Positions 11,259-22,052 of a stretch of DNA of 64,000 nt are shown here, piece after piece. This DNA comes from Torreya grandis (lineage: Eukaryota > Streptophyta > Pinopsida > Cupressales > Taxaceae): contig JARHVA010004802.1 in the NCBI GenBank assembly GCA_037957365.1, forward strand, positions 1,331,001 through 1,395,000, read 5' to 3'. The translations under genes were made by a program, and so were the position numbers. Below the pieces are notes generated by a model that saw nothing but the letters and a program-made list of their open reading frames with translations, did not search any database and was not told the DNA's origin. Position 1 is the first letter of the stretch. The number at the start of each line of letters is the position of its first letter.

Positions 11259-12430
11259 AAGTCCCCTTTTAACAACATTTTGAGGCACCCAAATTTGATA
11301 AATACAAAGGAAAGGGTGACCCATGTGAACACATCTAGACATTTTTATATTATGCCAAGAGGTGGCTTACAGTAGCATATTTTTACTTTGATTATTTCCA
11401 TGAAGTTTAGCAAGACAAGATTTACATTGGATACTTAAGTTACCCAAGGGATCAATTACAAATTGGAATGACTTATCTAAAAAATTTAATCAACCATTTC
11501 TCATATAACATAGAGCATGAATTGACTATTGTTGACTTGTGCAAAACCAAACAATAAGATGGAAAAAACCTTGCCACATATTTATAGAGATGGAGAGCAT
11601 TAGCAAGTCGCTTTCAACTAATTTCTAAACAAATATTTGGTAGATATATTTACACAAAACTTACATCCTAAGGTCGTGCACAATCTACGTCTAATTTGTG
11701 CTAACTCATTTGAGGAAATCATAGACAAGTGTGTACATATTGAGAAGGTTCTTATTACCAAGGGCCTTGTTAAGATCTTTGTGTAGGGTCAAACATCAAA
11801 TCAAACCCCATATTCTAGTCAGACAGTTACGCAAGATAAGCCTAAAAGCTTTAACAAGAGCAAGAACATGGTTGGAGATGGGGTGATTGAAACAAGGCAT
11901 GTACAAATGGTGCAAGCTTTGTCGGCCCCAAATGTATAATTAGCTCCCCATAACCCACCACCTAACTTGTATAGATAACCTCCATAGAGAGCAAACCATG
12001 ATGGTTTTAGAGTCTTTAGCAAATTAGGAGTTCCAATCGAAATAGTGTTTCAAAAGATCGTAGTAGCTAACCTGATTGTATGGTCAGTCCAAGGCCATTT
12101 CCTCAAGATCAAGCAAAACCAGATTGGTACAAAGAGAATGAATGGTGCAAATTTCATTGTGTTATTGGTCATGATGCTTATCGTTGTGTCTAATTACAAC
12201 ATATTATTGAAGATCTCATTGAAAGTGGTGAAGTTGAGATTAAATTGGTCCCTAATCAGGACACAAATCAAGATATGGGAATCTACAAAAACCCCTTTCC
12301 TCAACATAATCAACCACCACCAAGGAACAATCAAAACCAAGGACAAAACCAAGGATAGAGGTAGAATCAAAACCAGAATCATGGTTAGAATTGTAAACGA
12401 CATGAGCTTAATCATGATCATAATACCCAT
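11259..12430 (+). pseudogene. Element B gag: capsid-like core and zinc-knuckle-like segment
   Basis: Gag proteins form the retroelement particle. The capsid core is visible as FEAPKFDKYKGKGDPCEHI (about 11278-11335), then LSYPRDQLQIGMTYLKNL (about 11434-11490) and DLCKTKQ-stop-DGKNLATYL-stop-RWRALASRF (about 11535-11615). These are the usual plant gypsy gag landmarks (W/FLxxL...SW/F...DL...KQ..E....Y..R/FW). Further along, in another frame, EWCKFHCVIGHDAYRCV at about 12142-12192 is the Cys-His segment (C-x3-C/H-x-GH-x4-C type) seen near the gag-pol junction of these elements. It is followed by LQHIIEDLIESGEVEI. Several TAG/TAA stops and at least one frameshift make it non-functional. Confidence 0.8.
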
Positions 12431-12439
12431 ACTAACAAA

Positions 12440-12964
12440 GTGGGTTACAACAATGTGCCTTACGACTATAACAATACTGTAGGATGTAATTTTTCAACCT
12501 ATATTGACACTATTACTGTTAAACCGCATGAACCATCTCGTGTTCCTCACAATATAGGACCCATCATTATAGGGTCAACACCCTCTCTCTCTAGTAATAC
12601 CACATTGAGTTCGCACAATTTTGTTGTAACTCCATTTTCACGGGTTACTATTTGTGGACAACACCCTTCTTCTAATTATAATGGCTCCTTGCTAACTCAA
12701 AATTTCAGTAGTGCAACTAGATGCCCACCAGTCATCCTTCAAGGCCCTTTGCTTTCATCTTCTAATTTTATTGGCTCCCCACCACCTCTAGGATGCACAG
12801 TCGCAACTAGATGCTCGCGAGTTACTCTTCAAGGCCCTTCGCTTACTTCTTCCATAGAACTTAATGTGAACATTGCACCAATAGATCCAAAGCCAACTAC
12901 TATCCCAACTAAAGCCAAGCCATCTCATCCTAATGTTGAAAAACCTTATAGTCTATTAGAATAG
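12440..12964 (+). pseudogene. Element B gag-pol linker ORF (174 codons open)
   Basis: An open stretch rich in Ser, Thr, Pro and Asn lies between the zinc-knuckle-like segment and the protease. It contains an internal peptide duplication, ATRCPPVILQGPLLSSS versus ATRCSRVTLQGPSLTSS, mirrored in the DNA (GCAACTAGATGC at about 12714 and 12805). No known domain is recognisable. By position it is the flexible linker of the gag-pol polyprotein. It is the longest stop-free stretch of element B. Confidence 0.55.
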
Positions 12965-13099
12965 TTAAGTAAAACCCCTACAAAGATTTTCATCTAGAAT
13001 CTCTTGCAGACATCTAAATTCCATAGAACTATTTTGAACAATTTGCTACAAAAATCCATTATTCCCAATGATATAAACCCTAAATAATTCCATAACCTT

Positions 13100-13660
13100 G
13101 TGGGACATCTATCTTCATTTTATCAAGTGATGTTTGATCAAAAAGATATGTCTACAGTTGGACCTAGCCACAATAGCCCACTATACATTAAAGTGATCAT
13201 TGAAAACCACAAAATCAAGTGGGTTATTATAGACAATGGTTCAGGGTTGAACATCATATCTCTTAAATTGGTACAAAGATTGAGCTAAACTATGAAAAAC
13301 ATTCAACCAAAGATAATCACTATCAAGGCTTAAGACAATGCTGAAAGGGAGTTTACTGGTACTATTTAGTTGCTAATCATTATTGGGTCCATTTCACATC
13401 ATACATTGCTTTATATTGTGGATATTGAATTGCCTTATAACATATTCCTTGGTCATCCTTGGATCCATGAAGTACAAGTCGTACCTTCTACCCTGCATTA
13501 GTGCCTTAAGTTTCCCCATGATAGGACCGAGGTTACTATTCTTGTCGATCAAGAGCCTTATGAATATTGCAAACATCTTGAGGCCCAATTTTACAATTAT
13601 AACTATTGTCCAAGTTCTGAATTCATTGCAAAGAACAAGACTATAGTTTCACATCCACCT
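13100..13660 (+). pseudogene. Element B retropepsin-like aspartic protease
   Basis: The protease cleaves the gag-pol polyprotein. The catalytic Asp is in VIIDNGSGLNI (Asp codon at 13232-13234), preceded by SFYQVMFDQKDMSTVGPSHNSP, which resembles the N-terminal flank of plant gypsy proteases. Downstream in the same frame, after a stop at 13286-13288, I read EREFTGTI-stop-LLI and then, in another frame, DIELPYNIFLGHPWIHE (about 13415-13475), the family's LPYNLLLGRPWIH flap/C-terminal signature. TAG replaces an expected Gln at about 13366 and again at about 13500. It is dead. Confidence 0.85.
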
Positions 13661-15118
13661 CTATCCAATTATATCAACCCTAGTGATCTTGCTTCCACTT
13701 TAGTTGATCCATTTCCCATAGTTCTTGCGAAGCAGGTTGTTATTAAAGATGTGGGTATTTCCATTCATAGTCTTAAGGATGCTTTCCATGTTGCAAAGTT
13801 GCCCAAAACTTTAAAAATATTTGGTAAGCCTAAACCTTCAAAGAATCCTAACGAACCCACAATTATTTGGCAACCAAAGAAGCAACAAAAAAGTCTTGCA
13901 CTAAATAAAGATTGAGAGGCTTTTACCGAGGGAGATTGGGTATATTTTGAAGGCCTTTCTAATTACTTTCAGAATCCAAAGTATCCTATCCCTAACCAGA
14001 TCATGGATCATTTTGATTATATAGGAATAGGGCTTGGCCCATGAGCGTAAAGAATCTTGGAACCTAAATCTATTAGAGTACCTAATTTGAATCATGGTCT
14101 TGGATATATACCACTTGGGGGTGACCTCATAACTTTCGATAGTGACTCTTGAAAAGTGACTAGTAATGAGACTCCTAGCAGTGATGCATCATCCCATTAT
14201 AGCCTTTTTGATGGGCTTGTTGATACATACCTATTTGATTCAAATGCCATTTTAACCTTAACCATTATAGCTTCCCATCCTGAAGCAAGAACCCATTTTA
14301 TTGGTGTTTCCCCTCCTAAAGTAGAACATCATATTTTTACCATTAGAGTTTCCCATCCTAAAGCAAACCCTCATTGTTCCTTATGCCTTTGCCATTTCGA
14401 ACTCATTGATTGAAATCAATTTTTTTTGATCATATGCCTCGATAAGTTTCAAAATAAAGAATCACTTGCAGAATATATGGGCATAAGAGATGGATTGCTC
14501 ATTGGCGATCACAAACACAAATTTAATTTTTCATTGGATCATTTTGCTTACTTTGGAGAGTAGACAAACTTTATTGGTCACAATAAAGAATAAACATTGA
14601 GATCTTTAGTTTAAAACCTCTTTGAGGCATTCATCAATCAGAGAAAAAGTAAAGAGAAAGATAAGCCTTCGAGTAAAAACTTATTTTAGGTACTTTTAGG
14701 TGGGAAAGTTTGCTCATCCCCTCAGAATGCAAAAGGTATATCTAGGCCAAGTTTTATAGCTATTACAATCATCTCTTTAGAACAACAACAAATGTTTGAG
14801 CATCTTGTTCTTGAGTTTCAAGAGGTTTTTGCTACTTGGCCTTTACCTTAGATGGTAGATTTCGATACATCACACTATCCAGAACTTTGGGAGGAACAAC
14901 AAAAAGATATGACAGAAGAAGATGATCGATCATACCTTGCCTATAATTTTAGAAGATGGATCCACATTGCTTGTGGAAAACACAATAGAAGTGAACCTGG
15001 AAGCCTATGAGGATCCTAAAATTGTTTATCTTGGAGCTTTCCTTACTGAAGCAGAATGTGAACAAATTATATCCCTCATAAGGGATTATATTGACATCTT
15101 TGATGGGCATATTCTGAC
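13661..15118 (+). pseudogene. Element B protease-RT connector, decayed
   Basis: This is coding-like but unrecognised sequence between protease and RT. One frame reads SLKDAFHVAKLPKTLKIFGK and EGDWVYFEGLSNYFQNPKYP (about 13770-13990). Connectors like this, of several hundred residues, are usual in Tat-lineage pol. From about 14760 the frame reads LEQQQMFEHLVLEFQEVFA, the approach to the RT domain. Stops occur throughout. Confidence 0.55.
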
Positions 15119-15960
15119 ATGTCAGGCTTGGGTCCAAACTTGGTTGTGCATCACCTTTTTGTCCATCTTGATGCTAAACCAATCAAGAGAAAATTGAGGA
15201 AGATGCATCCATGGATCGCCCTTATAATTAAAGTAGAAATGGAAAAGTTGCTAGGAGCAAGTTATATTAGGCCACTAAATTACTCTAAATGGATCTCAAA
15301 CATAGTCCCAGTAAATATAAATACTCTAGGTATACATATTTGTAATGATTTTAGAGATATCAACAAAGCATGCCCTAAAGATGATTTTTCTCTACCCAAC
15401 ATTGACATTATTGTCTAATCAACTGTTGGGTACGAGATACTATCCTTAATGGATGAATTTTTTGGATACAATCAAATCAAGATAGCACAAAAAGATTAAC
15501 ACAAGATTGCGTTCACCACTCTGTGGGGAACATTCTGTTACCAAGTCATGCCATTTGGCTTGAAGAACATTGGAATCACATATCAACGTGCCATGACTGT
15601 CATCTTCCATAACATGATGCATGATATTGTTGAGGACTATGTTGATGATATACTAAAAAAATCAAGAACAAGATTTAGACATCCTAACATTTTACAAAGA
15701 ATTTTTGAGAGGCTTCATGAATATAAGCTCTGCTTAAATGCTAAGAAATGTGTCTTCAAGGTCACATCAAAAAAATTGTTGGGTTTTATTGTATCACAAA
15801 GAGGGATTGAAGTCAACCGTGCCAAAGTTAAGGCCATTGTGGAGATGCCTCCCCCAAATAATTTTTAAACAGTTGCGAAGCCTACAAGGAAAGATGCAAT
15901 CTATACGTAGGTCTATTTCTCAATTAGCAGATAAGTGCCACCCATTTACCCACCTTTAAA
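15119..15960 (+). pseudogene. Element B reverse transcriptase
   Basis: This is an RT domain related to that at 1-848. Landmarks are KLRKMHPWIALIIKVEMEKL, then SKWISNIVPV, IHICNDFRDINKACPKDDF and LSLMDEFFGYNQIKIA. After that come FTTLWGTFCYQVMPFGLKN and the active-site box YVDD at 15638-15649. After YVDD come LCLNAKKCVFKV and LLGFIVSQRGIEV, the thumb region. TAA interrupts at 15416-15418 and at about 15497, and a frameshift at about 15868 displaces the LQGKMQSIRR segment into another frame. Compared with element A it keeps canonical YVDD and FGLKN but lacks the same stops, so the two copies decayed independently. Confidence 0.92.
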
Positions 15961-16390
15961 AAAAAAGGGTAACTTTTCAATGGGATGAAGATTGTCAGAT
16001 AGCATTTGCAAAACTCAAGACATATTTGGCTAATCTGCTACTCTTGAGACCGCTAACACTTTGAAGACCACTGCTTCTTTACATATTAACAACAAAGCAT
16101 GCACTGGGAGAACTTTTGGCCCAATATGATGATCAAGGTAAAGAACATGCAGTCTATTATCTAAGCCACACTCTGGTGGCTTATGAACATTATTATATGC
16201 CTGTTGAGAAGGTGTGCTTAGCTATGGTGTTTGATACCCAAAAATTGTGGCATTATCTACTAAACAATAAAACTATTGTCATCACCAAGGTGGATCCTCT
16301 CAAATTCCTATTATCCAAAGCAACTCTTTAAGGATGCACGGCTAAGTGGGTTATGCTCTTAAGTGAATTTGACATTGAGTATCAGAATAA
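15961..16390 (+). pseudogene. Element B RNase H, interrupted by nested insertion
   Basis: This is the RT-linked RNase H. KEHAVYYLSHTLVAYEHYY and EKVCLAMVFDTQKLWHYLL are clear (16116-16331 open), then AKWVMLLSEFDIEYQNKK in another frame up to 16395. There the reading is cut by the nested minus-strand element. It resumes at 20111 with AIKGQVIVDQLVEAP, the normal continuation in this family. A frameshift lies near 16080-16116. Confidence 0.85.
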
Positions 16391-16395
16391 AAAAG
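16391..16395. repeat. Target-site duplication AAAAG of nested element, left copy
   Basis: AAAAG precedes TGATCCAAAA at 16396, and the same AAAAG occurs at 20106-20110 right after the other end (CCCGAATCA). Removing the insert and one copy restores the uninterrupted pol frame QNKKAIKGQ. Confidence 0.85.
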
Positions 16396-16864
16396 TGATC
16401 CAAAAATTGAAAGCTTTGGTTGAAGGATAATTCAAGAAACAAAAACAAAATAATTCAAAGAATGCTATCTCTGAGAAGAGATGTCTGATTTCTATTTCAG
16501 ATTGCATCTTCATTTATACATGTTTTGAAGGTGTGGGGAGGATGTGGAAGGTCACCAATCTTGAGGGAGATGAATTGGTTCGACTTTTACGATTTACAAT
16601 AATACAAAATTCGAGGAATTACTATTTCTAGACTGCACTACTAAAATTAAAATTTAAGACACTTCCGTTGAGTTTTAGGGGGTTAAACTTCATTAAGCAA
16701 AGCTCTATGCCATCTCACGACATTCCCCTCATTATTAGCTTTCCAACAATTCAAACGATGAGTCAATTGGAGCTACAGTGCAAAAGTTATGGCTCCCAAA
16801 AGTTTTGTCATCAATTGGGGTGGACCCATCACCCGAATTGTCATCTGAATTGTTGCCCAGATCA
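16396..16864 (-). repeat. Nested element 3' LTR (copy 1)
   Basis: It begins TGATCCAAAA on the plus strand and ends GCCCAGATCA. It is followed by the complement of the PPT. It is the shortest copy because it lacks a ~70-bp stretch present in copies 2 and 3 (AGATGTTTTATTGA... through GCTTATCTC). Confidence 0.8.
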
Positions 16865-17402
16865 TTCCTCCCTCCTTGAGAAGCAATGGTCGCCATTGCA
16901 TCAAGATTTGTCATCAAGTGTGGTAGTTGTACATCGATTTGATTTTTGATGCATACTTGGAAGGGACTGTGTTTTATAGAACTGTGCAGGGCCCAATTGT
17001 TCACCATTTCTATTTGACCATAAGTTTGTGGATGGAAGGCTGTGAACTTCTTCAGCTCGGTATCTATTTGCTTCTGTTGTTGTGTTGTTTGTTTAGTCAG
17101 GGCTGTAACATAAACCCTTTTGGATTCTTGTGGCTTGAACACCATGAGAAGAAATTTCTTGGCACTTATTAGAGAGACAGATGTAGAAGGTGGTACCTCT
17201 GGTACCTTGTAGCGCCGTGTTCCAAGAGTGAGAGTAATCCTTCGAGTTCTTGATTCATAGATGCCGTGTCGATCATACATAAATGGCTGACCAAAGAGTA
17301 CATCACAAACATCTAGATTGACCACATCACATAAGGCCTCATCTTGGAAAAGTTTTATTGCATATGAGAGAAGACATTAGTGGGTGACACGGAGGTTTCT
17401 AT
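16865..17402 (-). pseudogene. Nested element internal coding scrap 1: protease tail fused to integrase fragment
   Basis: On the minus strand an open frame of 196 codons (17325 to 16735) runs out through the PPT into the LTR. Its start reads VNLDVCDVLFGQPFMYDRHG, the LGQPW-type segment after the catalytic site of gypsy proteases. The later FTAFHPQTYGQIEMVNN corresponds to the YHPQTDGQTEVVN stretch of integrase, followed by HSSIKHSPFQV (family SPFEV). RT, RNase H and most of integrase between these two points are missing, so this is an internally deleted pol kept as one frame. It cannot encode an enzyme. Confidence 0.75.
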
Positions 17403-17927
17403 TCGGGCAACAATTCAGGTGATGGGTCCACCCCAATTGATGATAAAACTTTCGGGAGCCATAACTTTTGCACCGTAGCTCTAATTGACTCCCTGTTTAA
17501 ACTGTTGAAAAACTAATAATGAGGGGAACGTCGTGAGATGGCATGGAGCTTTGCTCGATGAAGTTTGACTCCCCTAAAACCCAATGGAAGTGTTCCAAAT
17601 TTTAATTTTAGTAGTGCAGTCTAAAAATAATAAGTTTCTAAAAATAGTAATTCTTCAAATTCTGTATTGTTGTAAATCATGGAAGTCGAACCAATTCATC
17701 TCCCTTGAGATTGGTGAGCTTCCACATCCTCCACACACCTTCAAAACATGTATAAATGAAGATGTAACCCAAAATAGAAATTAGACATATCTTCTTAGAA
17801 ATAAGCATATGTTTGGGTCTGCAAATTTGATCAATAAAACATCTCTTCTTAGAGATAACATTATTTGAATTGTTTTGTTCTTATTTCTTGAATTATCTTT
17901 CAACCAAAGATTTTGAGTTTTGGATCA
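17403..17927 (+). repeat. Inverted LTR copy inside nested internal region 1
   Basis: This is the reverse complement of the LTR copies around it, from CGGGCAACAATTC to GTTTTGGATCA. It meets a short LTR fragment (17933-18002) across GTTAC, giving the near-palindrome TGGATCAGTTACTGATCCA. Its outer end lacks the first few LTR bases. Confidence 0.8.
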
Positions 17928-18002
17928 GTTACTGATCCAAAAATTGAAAGCTTTGGTTGAAATATAATTCAAAAAACAAGAACAAAATAATTCAAATATA
18001 AC

Positions 18003-18525
18003 TGATCCAAAACTTGAAAGCTTTGGTTGAAAGATAATTCAAGAAACAAGAACAAAACAATTCAAATAATGCTATCTCTAAGAAGAGATGTTTTATTGAT
18101 CAAATCTGTAGACCCAAACATATGCTTATCTCTTAGAAGAGATCTCTGATTTCCATTTCGGGTTACATTTTCATTTATACATGTTTTGAAGGTGTAGGGA
18201 GGATGTGGAAGGTCACCAATCTCGAGGGAGATGAATTGGTTTGACTTCCACTATTTACAACAATACATAATTCGAGAAATTATTATTTTTAGACTGCACT
18301 ACTAAAATTAAAATTTGGGACACTTTCATTAGGTTTTAGAGGGTCAAACTTCATCAAGTGGAGCTCTATGCCATCTCATGATGTTCCCCTCATTATTAGC
18401 TTTTCAACGGTTCAAACGGTGAGTCAATTGGAGCTATGGTGCAAAAGTTATAGCTCATAGAAGTTTCGTCATCAATTGGGGTGGACCCATCACTCGAATT
18501 ATCATCTGAATTGTTGCCCGGATCA
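18003..18525 (-). repeat. Nested element central LTR (copy 2)
   Basis: It begins TGATCCAAAACTTG and ends GCCCGGATCA, with the PPT complement directly after. It is preceded by a 70-bp partial duplicate of its own end at 17933-18002. Confidence 0.8.
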
Positions 18526-19064
18526 TTCCTCCCTCCTTGAGAAGCAATGATCCCCATTGCATCAAAATCTGTCATCAAGTGTGGTAGTTGTACATCAATT
18601 TGATTTCTAATGCATACTTGGAAGGGACTGTGATTTATAGAACTGTGCAGGGCCCGATTGTTCACCATTTTTTTGACCATCAGTTTATAGATGGAAGGCC
18701 GTGAACTTCTTCAGCTCGGTATCTATTTGCTTCTGTTGTTGTGTTGTTTGTGTAGTCAGGGCTGTAACATCAACCCTTTTGGATTCTTGTGGCTTGACCA
18801 CCATGAGAACAAATTTACTGGCACTAATTAGAGAGACAGATATAGAAGGTGGTACCTTTGGTACCCTGTAGCGCCATGTTCTAAGAATGAGAGTAATCCT
18901 TCGAGTTCTTGATTCATAGATGCCATGTCGATCATACATGAATGACTGACCAAAGAATACATCACAAACATCTAGATTGACCACATCACATAAGACCTCA
19001 TCTTGGAAATGTTTTATTGCATATGAGAGAAGACATTATTGGGTGAAACAGAGGTTTCTATCTA
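18526..19064 (-). pseudogene. Nested element internal coding scrap 2
   Basis: This is the paralogue of scrap 1, on the minus strand, now in two open pieces (18984-18685 and 18680-18396). The first has LDVCDVFFGQSFMYDRHGIY and KQTTQQQKQIDTELKKF, the second NNRALHSSINHSPFQV. The HPQT segment linking them is damaged by a small deletion and frameshift near 18680. The same protease-to-integrase deletion junction as in scrap 1 shows that the deletion preceded the duplication. Confidence 0.75.
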
Positions 19065-19579
19065 TGCAACAATTCAGATGACAATTCAGGTGATGGGTCC
19101 ACCCTAATTGATGATGAAACTTTTGGGAGCCATAACTTTTGCACCTTAGCTCCAATTGACTTACCGTTTGAATTGTTGGAAAGCTAATAATGAGAGAAAC
19201 ATCGTGAGATGGCATGGAGCTTTGCTCAATGAAGTTTGACCCCCTAAAACTTAATGAAAATGTCTCAAATTTCAATTTTAGTAGTGCAGTCTAAAAATAG
19301 TAATTTCTGGAATTCTCTATTGTTGTAAATCGTAGAAGTCAGACCAATTCATCTCCCTCGAGATTGGTGACCTTTCACATCCTCCCCACACCTTCAAACA
19401 TGTATAAATGAAGATGTAACCCGAAATGGAAATCAGACATCTCTTCTCAGAGATAAGCATATGTTTGTGTCTGCAAATTTGGTCAATAAAACATCTCTTC
19501 TCAGAGATACCATTATTTGAATTATTTTTTTCTTATTTCTTGAATTATCTTTCAACCAAAGCTTTCGAGTTTTGGATCA
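19065..19579 (+). repeat. Inverted LTR copy inside nested internal region 2
   Basis: It runs from TGCAACAATTCAG to GTTTTGGATCA, then GTTAC, then TGATCCAAAA of copy 3. It has the same architecture and the same 5-bp GTTAC spacer as at 17928-17932. Confidence 0.8.
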
Positions 19580-19584
19580 GTTAC

Positions 19585-20105
19585 TGATCCAAAACTTGAA
19601 AGCTTTGGTTGAAAGATAATTCAAGAAATAAAAAAAAACAATTCAAATAATGCTATCTCTGAGAAGAGATGTTTTATTGACCAAATTTGCAGACCCAAAC
19701 ATATGCTTATCTCTGAGAAGAGATGTCTGATTTCCATTTCGGGTTACATCTTCATTTATACATGTTTGAAGGTGTGGGGAGGATGTGGAAGGTCACCAAT
19801 CTCGAGGGAGATGAATTGGTCTGACTTTCACAATTTACAACAATACAGAATTCGAGAAATTACTATTTTTAGACTGCACTACTTAAATTGAAATTTGAGA
19901 CACTTTCATTGAGTTTTAGGGGTTCAAACTTCATCGAGTGGAGCTTTATGTCATCTCACGACGTTCCCCTCATTATTAGCTTTCCAACAGTTCAAATGGT
20001 GAGTCAATTGGAGCTACGATGTAAAAGTTATGGCTCCTAGAAGTTTTGTCATCAATTAGGGTGGACCCATCACCCGAATTGTCATCTGAATTGTTTCCCG
20101 AATCA
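19585..20105 (-). repeat. Nested element 5' LTR (copy 3)
   Basis: It begins TGATCCAAAACTTG and ends CCCGAATCA (GGATCA with one G-to-A change). It is followed by the AAAAG target duplication at 20106-20110 and then by resumed pol coding. Confidence 0.8.
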
Positions 20106-20110
20106 AAAAG
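20106..20110. repeat. Target-site duplication AAAAG of nested element, right copy
   Basis: This is the partner of 16391-16395. Confidence 0.85.
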
Positions 20111-20650
20111 CAATCAAAGGGTAGGTTATTGTTGATCAACTTGTAGAAGCCCCTATCATAGTTACTAGACCTCTGAAATTCAACTTTTTAGATGATGCTA
20201 TTATGGCAATAGAAAAATCATCGCAGGAATTTGAATAATGGAAGCTATATTTTGGTGGCTGCTTTACATCTCATGTATTTGGAGCCAACATATTATTGAT
20301 TACACCCCAGGGGGATCTAATTCCCAAAGCATTTCATATACAATTTCATTATACAAACAATATGGCTGAGTATGAGGCATTTATTGCAAGGCTTCACCTT
20401 ACCATATAGTGAGATATTTAGAGCTTGAAGGTCTATGGTGATTCCCAATTAATCATCAATCAGACCACTGATTAGTATCAAAATAGAGACAACAAGCTTG
20501 TTTCCTACAAGAAAATTATTGATAATCTCAATTGTCATTTTAAATCTTTGCAATTTAAACAAATTCTAAGAGCAAACAACAGATTGGCTGACATAATGAC
20601 AAAAATTGGTTTCATGATACAGATTGATGGTAGAGATAAAAAATATTAAA
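20111..20650 (+). pseudogene. Element B second (archaeal-type) RNase H
   Basis: Pol resumes after the nested insert with AIKGQVIVDQLVEAP. The second RNase H is seen in WKLYFGGCFTSHVFGANILL, where the family has LYFDGS: the first catalytic Asp is now Gly (GGT at 20254-20256). It continues with FHYTNNMAEYEAFIARLHL and KVYGDSQLIINQ, ending near RANNRLADIMTKI. Stops at about 20236 and 20408-20415 interrupt it. It confirms the Tat lineage for element B. Confidence 0.87.
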
Positions 20651-20689
20651 TCCTGATTGAAAATCTTCTTCAGCCTACACATGTTTTAC

Positions 20690-22052
20690 CAGATTCAGAA
20701 AGAGTATGCACCATCGCTGGTCCCAATCCTCAACTTGAATTACCCTGGCTTCAAGACTTTTATAACTACTTTCATGATCATGTTTTCCTGAATGACCTAT
20801 CTAATAGCCAACAAAAACTCTTCCATCACCATTTATCACATTATACCCTCCTAGGTGACATTCATTATCGTAAAGGCTATGATGAAATGCATCTTCATTG
20901 TTTATCATTGGGAGAATCCAAGTAGGTGCTAACGGAGGTTCATGAAGGAATGTGTGGGGCCCACACCAATGGTGTAGTATTAGTAAAGAAGCTCCTTATT
21001 GGCCAAAAATGGAGACCAATGCTTGTAATTATGTATGGAAGTGCATTCCTTGTCAACAACATGGTAATTTGATACATGGACCTTCTTTACCACTACAGTT
21101 AAACACAACAGCATGACCATTCTCAAGATGGGGCTTTAATCTCATCAAAAAAATAAACCTAATATCTTCAGATGGCCATAAACATATCCTGACTGCTATT
21201 GAGTATTTTATTAAGTGGATTGAAGCCATTTCCCTCGCTTACACCATCAGGAAGTATATTACCAAATTTATCCATTACCATATCATCTATCGATATGGCA
21301 TCCCTGCACGTATTATATCTGATAATGGTAGATCCTTTGTAAACCAAGACGTAAAATCTCTTTGTGTGAAATTCAAGATCAATCACAAAACATCAACTCC
21401 ATATAACCTACAAGGCAACAAACAAGTGTGAAATTCAAGATCAAGCACAAAAAATCAACTCCATATAAACCGCAAGGCAACGTACAAGCTGAGGCATCAA
21501 ACAAAACCATTGTAGCTATTTTAAAGAAGATTGTTGATGACACTGGCCATAATTGGCTCTTATAAATCTTTCATGCCCTCTAGGCTTATGAAACCAGTCA
21601 TCAAACCCCAACAAGAGCCACTCCATACTCCTTTGTCTATGGTACATATGCTATTATCACAATAGAGATCGAGCTGCCACCCTTGCGAGTATCGCTAGAA
21701 CATATTGAAGATGATGAGGACTACAGAGTCTCAAGGCTGAAATAACTAAAACATATTGATGACAAATATTTAGTCACCCTAAAAAACTTCCAAACCTATC
21801 AGAACAGATGGTGAAGAAGCTACAACAAGCACATTCTCCCTCAGGAGTTTGAGATTGGTGATTTGGTCTTGAAAAAGAACTAGAAGAACACAAACACTGA
21901 ATGCAAGAAAAAAGGTAAGTTTAAACCTAATTAGTTGGGACCATTTGTTATCATGACAAACTATGGATTAGGGGTATATCGACTAGCCAAATCCACTATT
22001 GAAGAACTTCTAGGGCCCATGAACATTGTGTACCTTAAGAGATTCTATGCAT
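20690..22052 (+). pseudogene. Element B integrase
   Basis: The zinc-binding part is visible at about 20930-21070 (EVHEGMCGAHTNG, CxxCQQHG-like in a shifted frame). In the core, the first catalytic Asp is replaced: WGFNLI has Asn (AAT at 21138-21140) where the family has WGxDxI. The second Asp is kept in IISDNGRSF (21321-21323), and EASNK with the Glu is at about 21490. The C-terminal GPF region is clear: FEIGDLVLKKN, KPN-stop-LGPFVIMTNYG and LNIVYLKRFYA-like, ending with TGA at 22051-22053. A 62-bp tandem duplication at 21364-21487 adds a frameshift inside the core. It is dead by active-site change as well as by stops. Confidence 0.87.
21364..21487 (+). repeat. 62-bp tandem duplication within integrase
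   Basis: GTGTGAAATTCAAGATCAA starts at 21364 and again at 21426. The copies differ at a few positions (ATCACAAAACATC versus AGCACAAAAAATC). Because 62 is not a multiple of three, it shifts the frame. It is absent from the homologous place in element A, so it arose in this copy or its close kin. Confidence 0.85.

Larger units (their letters stand above)
16396..20105 (-). mobile_element. Nested minus-strand LTR retroelement dimer: LTR-internal-LTR-internal-LTR
   Basis: Three direct ~470-523-bp LTR copies (16396-16864, 18003-18525, 19585-20105) begin TGATCC and end GGATCA or a one-base variant on the plus strand. Two internal regions lie between them. On the minus strand the purine tract AAGGAGGGAGGAA abuts the LTR start at 16865-16877 and at 18526-18538, as a PPT should. 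Each internal region holds a ~540-bp gypsy protease/integrase scrap and an inverted LTR copy joined head to head to the neighbouring LTR through GTTAC. The perfect 5-bp duplication AAAAG bounds the whole. It is non-autonomous (no RT). Alternative view: an inverted-repeat DNA transposon carrying captured gypsy DNA. The PPT and LTR ends argue against that. Confidence 0.75.

Noticed and set aside
12045..12482. 145-codon plus-strand ORF with Ile/Thr/Lys-rich end
   Set aside because: It overlaps the gag frame that carries the Cys-His segment EWCKFHCVIGH; this ORF is the out-of-frame shadow.
16735..17325. 196-codon minus-strand ORF as an intact gene
   Set aside because: It joins a protease fragment directly to an integrase fragment and runs out through the purine tract into an LTR, so it is a deletion product.
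16396..20100. Reading the nested array as a MULE-like terminal-inverted-repeat transposon with a 10-bp near-duplication (AATAAAAAAG / AATCAAAAAG)
   Set aside because: The LTR reading explains more: direct TGATCC...GGATCA copies, an adjacent purine tract twice, and a perfect 5-bp AAAAG duplication once the last LTR is extended to 20105.
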